Source: Chthoniobacter flavus
Lineage (GTDB): Bacteria; Verrucomicrobiota; Verrucomicrobiia; Chthoniobacterales; DYNR01
Reading direction: 5' to 3'
Length of the DNA stretch: 8,677 nt
NCBI GenBank assembly: GCA_020720945.1
Contig: DYNR01000089.1
Span: 1-8,677, forward strand
In this document: positions 6,301 through 8,677 of the stretch, piece after piece
How positions within the stretch are numbered: position 1 is the stretch's first letter
How the letters are laid out: each line of letters begins with the position of its first letter
Translations under genes and position numbers: made by a program
The notes under the pieces: model-generated
Databases searched by the model: none
Seen by the model: the letters and a program-made list of their open reading frames with translations, nothing else
Told to the model about the DNA's origin: nothing

Positions 6301-8447
6301 ATGTTTTTTTTGTAGTCCTCGCCCAAATGCAGCATCGTGTCGTTGATCTGTTTGAGGCGGAGGTGCTGTTTTTCCAAAAGTCGCTGGATGCGTTCGCGTT
6401 CGGAAATGTCTTGTTTGACGGAAACGAAGTGGGTGATGTTTTGGTGTTCGTCGCGGACGGGAGTGATGACGGCATCTTCGGGGTAGAGTTCGCCGTTTTT
6501 CCTACGGTTGATGAAAGTGCCGCTCCAGACTTTGCCGGCGAGGAGGGTTTCCCAGAGTTTTTGGTAAAACTCTTCGGGGTGGGCATCGGATTTTTGGATC
6601 GAAGGCTTTTTGCCAATCGCATCGAGGGGCGAAAAGCCCGAGACGAGGCAGAAAGCGGGATTCACCCATTCGATGACCCCAGCAGTGTTCGTGATGACGA
6701 TGGTGTTTGCGGCGGCATCCAAGGCGGCACTATGGAGGCGGAGGATTTCTTTTTCCTGGTGGCGGGCGGTAGTATCTTGCAGGGTGCCTGCGACAAAACG
6801 GGGGTTCCCATCTTCGTCGTAAGCGAAGACTTTGCCCGAAAGTTGGAAGACTTTTGTTTCTTGGTCCGGTGGCGTGATGCGGAGTTCCGCCGAGAGATCG
6901 GAAGATTTTCCGGAAAGGAGGAATCGCCATTGGGTCTCGAAGGTGGCGCGGTCGGAAAGCGAGATACGGGAACAAAAATCGGAAAAAGAAGTTTTGTTTT
7001 CGTGGGAAGGGACGGCGGCTTGGGAAAGGAACTCTTCGTCGAAAAAGAAAAGCTGGGTTTTGGGGTCGAACTCCCATGGGGTCATGCACGCGCCTTGGAG
7101 GGAAAGGCGGAGGCGTTCTTTGGAGTCTGCGAGATGCCATTCGGCTTCCATGGCCATTCGCTGGAGGAGGAAAGAAGCCAAAACGACGAGCAAGACGGCG
7201 AAGAGGACGGCGAGGGCGATCTGGCGGATGCGGAGGATGCTGGAATTCCAGTTCTTTGCGGAATTGTCCAACGCCAACCAAACTGGGCTTTTGTGGATTT
7301 TCCATCCGGGGATCGGGGCGATCCCGGTGATCCAAGTCCCCCATTCATCGGTGTAAGGCCCGACGGAGTAAGCGGTTTCGTGCGGGGTCGGGGAGAGGAT
7401 TTCGGAGCGGATGCCGGAGGGCGCATCGTTCCAAGCGTCCCCGATCACCGATTCATCCTCCGAACCCACGGCGGCGGAATCTGCCAAAAAGCGGATGGTT
7501 TTCGAGTCCGGGTCTCTGAAGATGAGGTAGGCGAACTCGTAGTTTCCCGCCGCCGCCAACCCCGTCAGTTTCTGTTTGAGTTCGGAGTATTCCGGAGAAT
7601 CTTTTTCTTCGTTTTTCCCTTCGATCTGGGAAGGTTTGTCATAGACGAAGTATTGGGTGGAGATTTGGGTTTGGCGGTTTAGCTCCTCCCGGCGACGGGA
7701 ATCAATTTCGTGGGAAAGGTAGTCGAGGAGAGGCCAAGAAAAAAAGAGGATCGAAAAGAACAGGACAAGGATCCCGATGCTGACGGGTCGCGCGAAGCCT
7801 TTTTTTCCCTGGAGCACCCACTTCGGAAAAATGGTTTGGAGGGAAGAGCGATACCAGAGCCAAGTTGCAGTCAGCCAACAAGATGCGCCGAGCAGATTGA
7901 GGACGGGTTGGGTCGTGTCGTTTTTTTTGACAACCGTCAAGTCCAGGTAGAGCGCGAGGGTTTGGGCCGGGGAGAGGATGACACCAGTGGTGGCAGCGGC
8001 CAGTGCCATCAGGTGGAGGGCGACGCGGAAAGCCCCCCGTTTTTTTCTCGCGGCGAGCAGGAAAAACGCCGAAGCGCAAAAGTTGACCAGAGGCCAGAAG
8101 AACCAGACCATGCCCGTCAGCGAAGCGAAAAACCAAGTGGACAAACCGGCGAGTGCGACAACGGCGGCAGCGGGGAAGGCGATCTGCGGGCGGACGACGG
8201 CGAAGACCGAGAGGATGAGGAAGGATGCGCCCGCGACGAGGAAGAGCAGGAAGGGGGCTTGGAGGGCGAGGGTTTCCGGGGTATCCACCCAGAGCATCGG
8301 CCAAAGGCGGGTGAAAGAAAAGGAAAGCAAGGCACCGCTCAAGGAAAGCAAGAAAAAGCGGTTTGCGGCGATTTGCAGGGAAGACCTCCATGCGGTGACG
8401 GCGGCCATGCCGAGCAGAAGAGCGGTGCTGAACTCCAAGTAATCCAT
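3396..8447 (-). CDS. Giant membrane hybrid sensor histidine kinase (7TM, extracytoplasmic sensor, PAS/GAF array, HisKA-HATPase-REC)
   Basis: This is a 1683-aa inner-membrane sensor. Seven hydrophobic helices lie at about 5-20, 31-50, 64-85, 89-110, 113-132, 142-160 and 182-200, with basic loops after the odd ones (RSSLQIAANR, ARKKRGAFR, GKKGFAR), which argues for N-out topology. TM8 (221-242) and TM9 (408-428) flank an extracytoplasmic sensor of about 165 aa with FRFLADSA-like and GPYTDEWGTW (363-372) motifs. The cytoplasmic part runs PAS (442-562), PAS (568-690), GAF (about 694-845), PAS (862-980), GAF (about 985-1150) and PAS (1157-1278). It is followed by HisKA with MSHEIRTPLN (phospho-acceptor H1306), HATPase with the N box NLLSNAIKFT (1419-1428), DSGIG (1455-1459), LFQPFRQAD (1468-1476) and GGSGIGL (1484-1490). 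The chain ends in a REC domain with E1562/D1563, phospho-acceptor D1606, T1638 and K1660. All catalytic residues are intact. No HPt domain is present, so phosphate must leave REC through a separate protein, and no response regulator is adjacent. The start is ATG without a Shine-Dalgarno. The signal is unknown. Confidence 0.96.
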   Translation of the reverse strand: MDYLEFSTALLLGMAAVTAWRSSLQIAANRFFLLSLSGALLSFSFTRLWPMLWVDTPETLALQAPFLLFLVAGASFLILSVFAVVRPQIAFPAAAVVALAGLSTWFFASLTGMVWFFWPLVNFCASAFFLLAARKKRGAFRVALHLMALAAATTGVILSPAQTLALYLDLTVVKKNDTTQPVLNLLGASCWLTATWLWYRSSLQTIFPKWVLQGKKGFARPVSIGILVLFFSILFFSWPLLDYLSHEIDSRRREELNRQTQISTQYFVYDKPSQIEGKNEEKDSPEYSELKQKLTGLAAAGNYEFAYLIFRDPDSKTIRFLADSAAVGSEDESVIGDAWNDAPSGIRSEILSPTPHETAYSVGPYTDEWGTWITGIAPIPGWKIHKSPVWLALDNSAKNWNSSILRIRQIALAVLFAVLLVVLASFLLQRMAMEAEWHLADSKERLRLSLQGACMTPWEFDPKTQLFFFDEEFLSQAAVPSHENKTSFSDFCSRISLSDRATFETQWRFLLSGKSSDLSAELRITPPDQETKVFQLSGKVFAYDEDGNPRFVAGTLQDTTARHQEKEILRLHSAALDAAANTIVITNTAGVIEWVNPAFCLVSGFSPLDAIGKKPSIQKSDAHPEEFYQKLWETLLAGKVWSGTFINRRKNGELYPEDAVITPVRDEHQNITHFVSVKQDISERERIQRLLEKQHLRLKQINDTMLHLGEDYKKNITALTALAGEIFQADASSYNKAEPTSFAVLARSRSLEQITSVPRSPGSLYDDTLLKKDRSLLVENLPYSPYATSHPITATSSFRSYFGQTIAVEGRAYGVVALFFSSPFDMEENLRECLSLIAQAFAREEILEENRRKLNTLAIEEAGARSRISTLLEHLSDAVLVEDTSRQIVFVNPAFERFFNVDAGELIGTNCAVASLDAAEFFDDPKRFLLSINRAFASSTSIQGELFLAKDGRYFLRNFAPIRDAQALYGYIWHYRDITRQHSNQILLGAVADLAAHVLNHPLDSPDSWKTAISSLGEKTDIDRIYVYQMLPSQESCSLVTEWTHPTISSHPAVSLPSHLDFAEAGLHAWFLAFSSNNPVIGLAEEFSEQERQFLASIQSISCAIVPIHLNEKLWGFLGFDECRRRRSWNPEEVSLLKSAAALIGSRLDQQQSLSALVQSESKFRGMFELSPVGMAITDLATGKILEANHALVHLTGYAATELQNLDFWDLTPESFIEEEEAVLDSLLGLGKYGPYEKEFIHANGSRIPVLLNGMLIRISESDNRVWSIIQDIEERKKWEAGLQSAKEAADNANRAKSTFLATMSHEIRTPLNAIIGMSSLLSLSPLPEQEKGYARIIVKSGETLLDLINDILDYSKIEAGGIELEQMDINLDNLIAEPLDILRPSATKKSLRLLCHRAPSVSDCFRGDRTRIRQILLNLLSNAIKFTSEGEVSLSVDPSSLPLSSSAIRFSIRDSGIGISADALANLFQPFRQADSSITRRFGGSGIGLAISKRLVEIMGGTISAESTPGIGSCFSFTIPYSPCASMPTSSHSSLPQSNEESPVLPSADEQPKDLKILIAEDNMINQTIIAAMFKALGYTVDVANNGEEAVEMFQNSPYQLILLDMQMPVMDGLEACRQIRKLETHGEHRPHIAALTANAFKEDQEACLAAGMDIFLTKPIRVLELKDLLAKTHAIFSTPPA

Positions 8448-8470
8448 TGTTCGATCAGGGAAAAAGTTTT

Positions 8471-8633
8471 AGGAGCCGTTCACAAATAGCATAAACAAAA
8501 TCTGATCGTCCTTTTGCAGCCATCCTGCTTTGCGCCTCAGTTACAGACCACAGCGGGTATGCGCCTTCGTTGCGCCTTGGCTGACTACAAAATGACTTCG
8601 CATCTTTGATCATGATATTTGTGAACAACTCCT
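8471..8633. repeat. MITE-like intergenic element with imperfect terminal inverted repeats
   Basis: The left arm AGGAGCCGTTCACAAATA (8471-8488) and the reverse complement of the right arm (8616-8633) agree at 16 of 18 positions. With more mismatches the similarity continues inward to about 28 bases per side, so the termini could form a long stem. The element is about 163 bp, contains no transposase, and ends 24 bp from the kinase start codon. A 70-codon open frame (8667-8455, minus strand) passes through all of it and resembles no protein I know; I treat it as incidental. Candidates are a non-autonomous mobile element, an interspersed structured repeat, or a cis-acting leader of the kinase mRNA. 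The inverted repeat is seen directly; the class is inferred. Confidence 0.55.
8531..8578. repeat. Three direct copies of TGCGCCT(T/C) inside the inverted-repeat element
   Basis: TGCGCCTC (8531-8538), TGCGCCTT (8560-8567) and TGCGCCTT (8571-8578) lie in the loop region between the terminal arms. The second and third copies are 11 bp apart, about one helical turn, while the first is 40 bp from the third. They could be protein-binding sites or internal duplications of the element. They are short and may have no function. Confidence 0.4.
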
Positions 8634-8677
8634 TTAGGTATTCAAGGGTTCGATGCTGGGGCGGCATCTGGGATGTT

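Noticed and set aside
6327..7682. Plus-strand open frame of 451 codons
   Set aside because: It is antisense to the PAS, linker and sensor-coding part of the kinase, whose frame is fully supported by domains; the product shows no recognisable motif and its composition mirrors the opposite strand.

Overview
The window holds four protein genes, all on the minus strand. In transcription order (right to left) they are a very large membrane-bound hybrid histidine kinase (8447-3396), a long-form CbiX/SirB sirohydrochlorin chelatase (3338-2433), a ROK-family sugar kinase (about 2454-1486) and a SIS-domain protein of the GmhA (phosphoheptose isomerase) superfamily (1351-74). I see no tRNA, rRNA, CRISPR array or complete insertion sequence. 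The long plus-strand open frames are antisense shadows of these genes.

The organism is a moderately GC-rich Gram-negative-type bacterium. The multi-PAS/GAF hybrid kinase with a 'GPYTDEWGTW' extracytoplasmic sensor, the style of the ROK protein and the absence of Shine-Dalgarno motifs before all four starts would fit Verrucomicrobiota (Opitutae-like). This is an impression from protein style, not a demonstrated placement.

Layout. Positions 8448-8677 are non-coding as far as I can judge. They contain a roughly 163-bp element bounded by 18-bp imperfect inverted repeats (8471-8488 and 8616-8633) with three TGCGCCT(T/C) copies inside, which looks like a MITE-like or structured intergenic repeat lying just upstream of the kinase. 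The kinase (1683 aa) reads 7 TM helices, a cytoplasmic loop, TM8, an extracytoplasmic sensor, TM9, PAS, PAS, GAF, PAS, GAF, PAS, HisKA, HATPase and REC. It has no HPt domain and no output regulator beside it. A 57-bp gap without a terminator leads to the chelatase, which carries an MxCxxC iron-sulfur-type motif and a His-rich C-terminal tail. The DNA encoding the end of that tail overlaps the start of the ROK gene. A 134-bp gap follows, with a candidate promoter and a 14-bp perfect dyad, then the SIS gene. The last 73 bases (1-73) show no clear terminator and no gene that can be supported.

How the genes might work together. The ROK kinase and SIS protein are plausibly a sugar-phosphorylation and sugar-phosphate-binding pair. 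The chelatase belongs to cobalamin or siroheme synthesis and has no obvious metabolic link to them. The kinase's signal and target are unknown. The most notable points are the loss of every canonical GmhA zinc ligand in the SIS domain, the absence of the ROK zinc-cysteine cluster, the 7TM-plus-sensor architecture of the kinase, and the inverted-repeat element at its front. I found no convincing evidence of an entirely new system.
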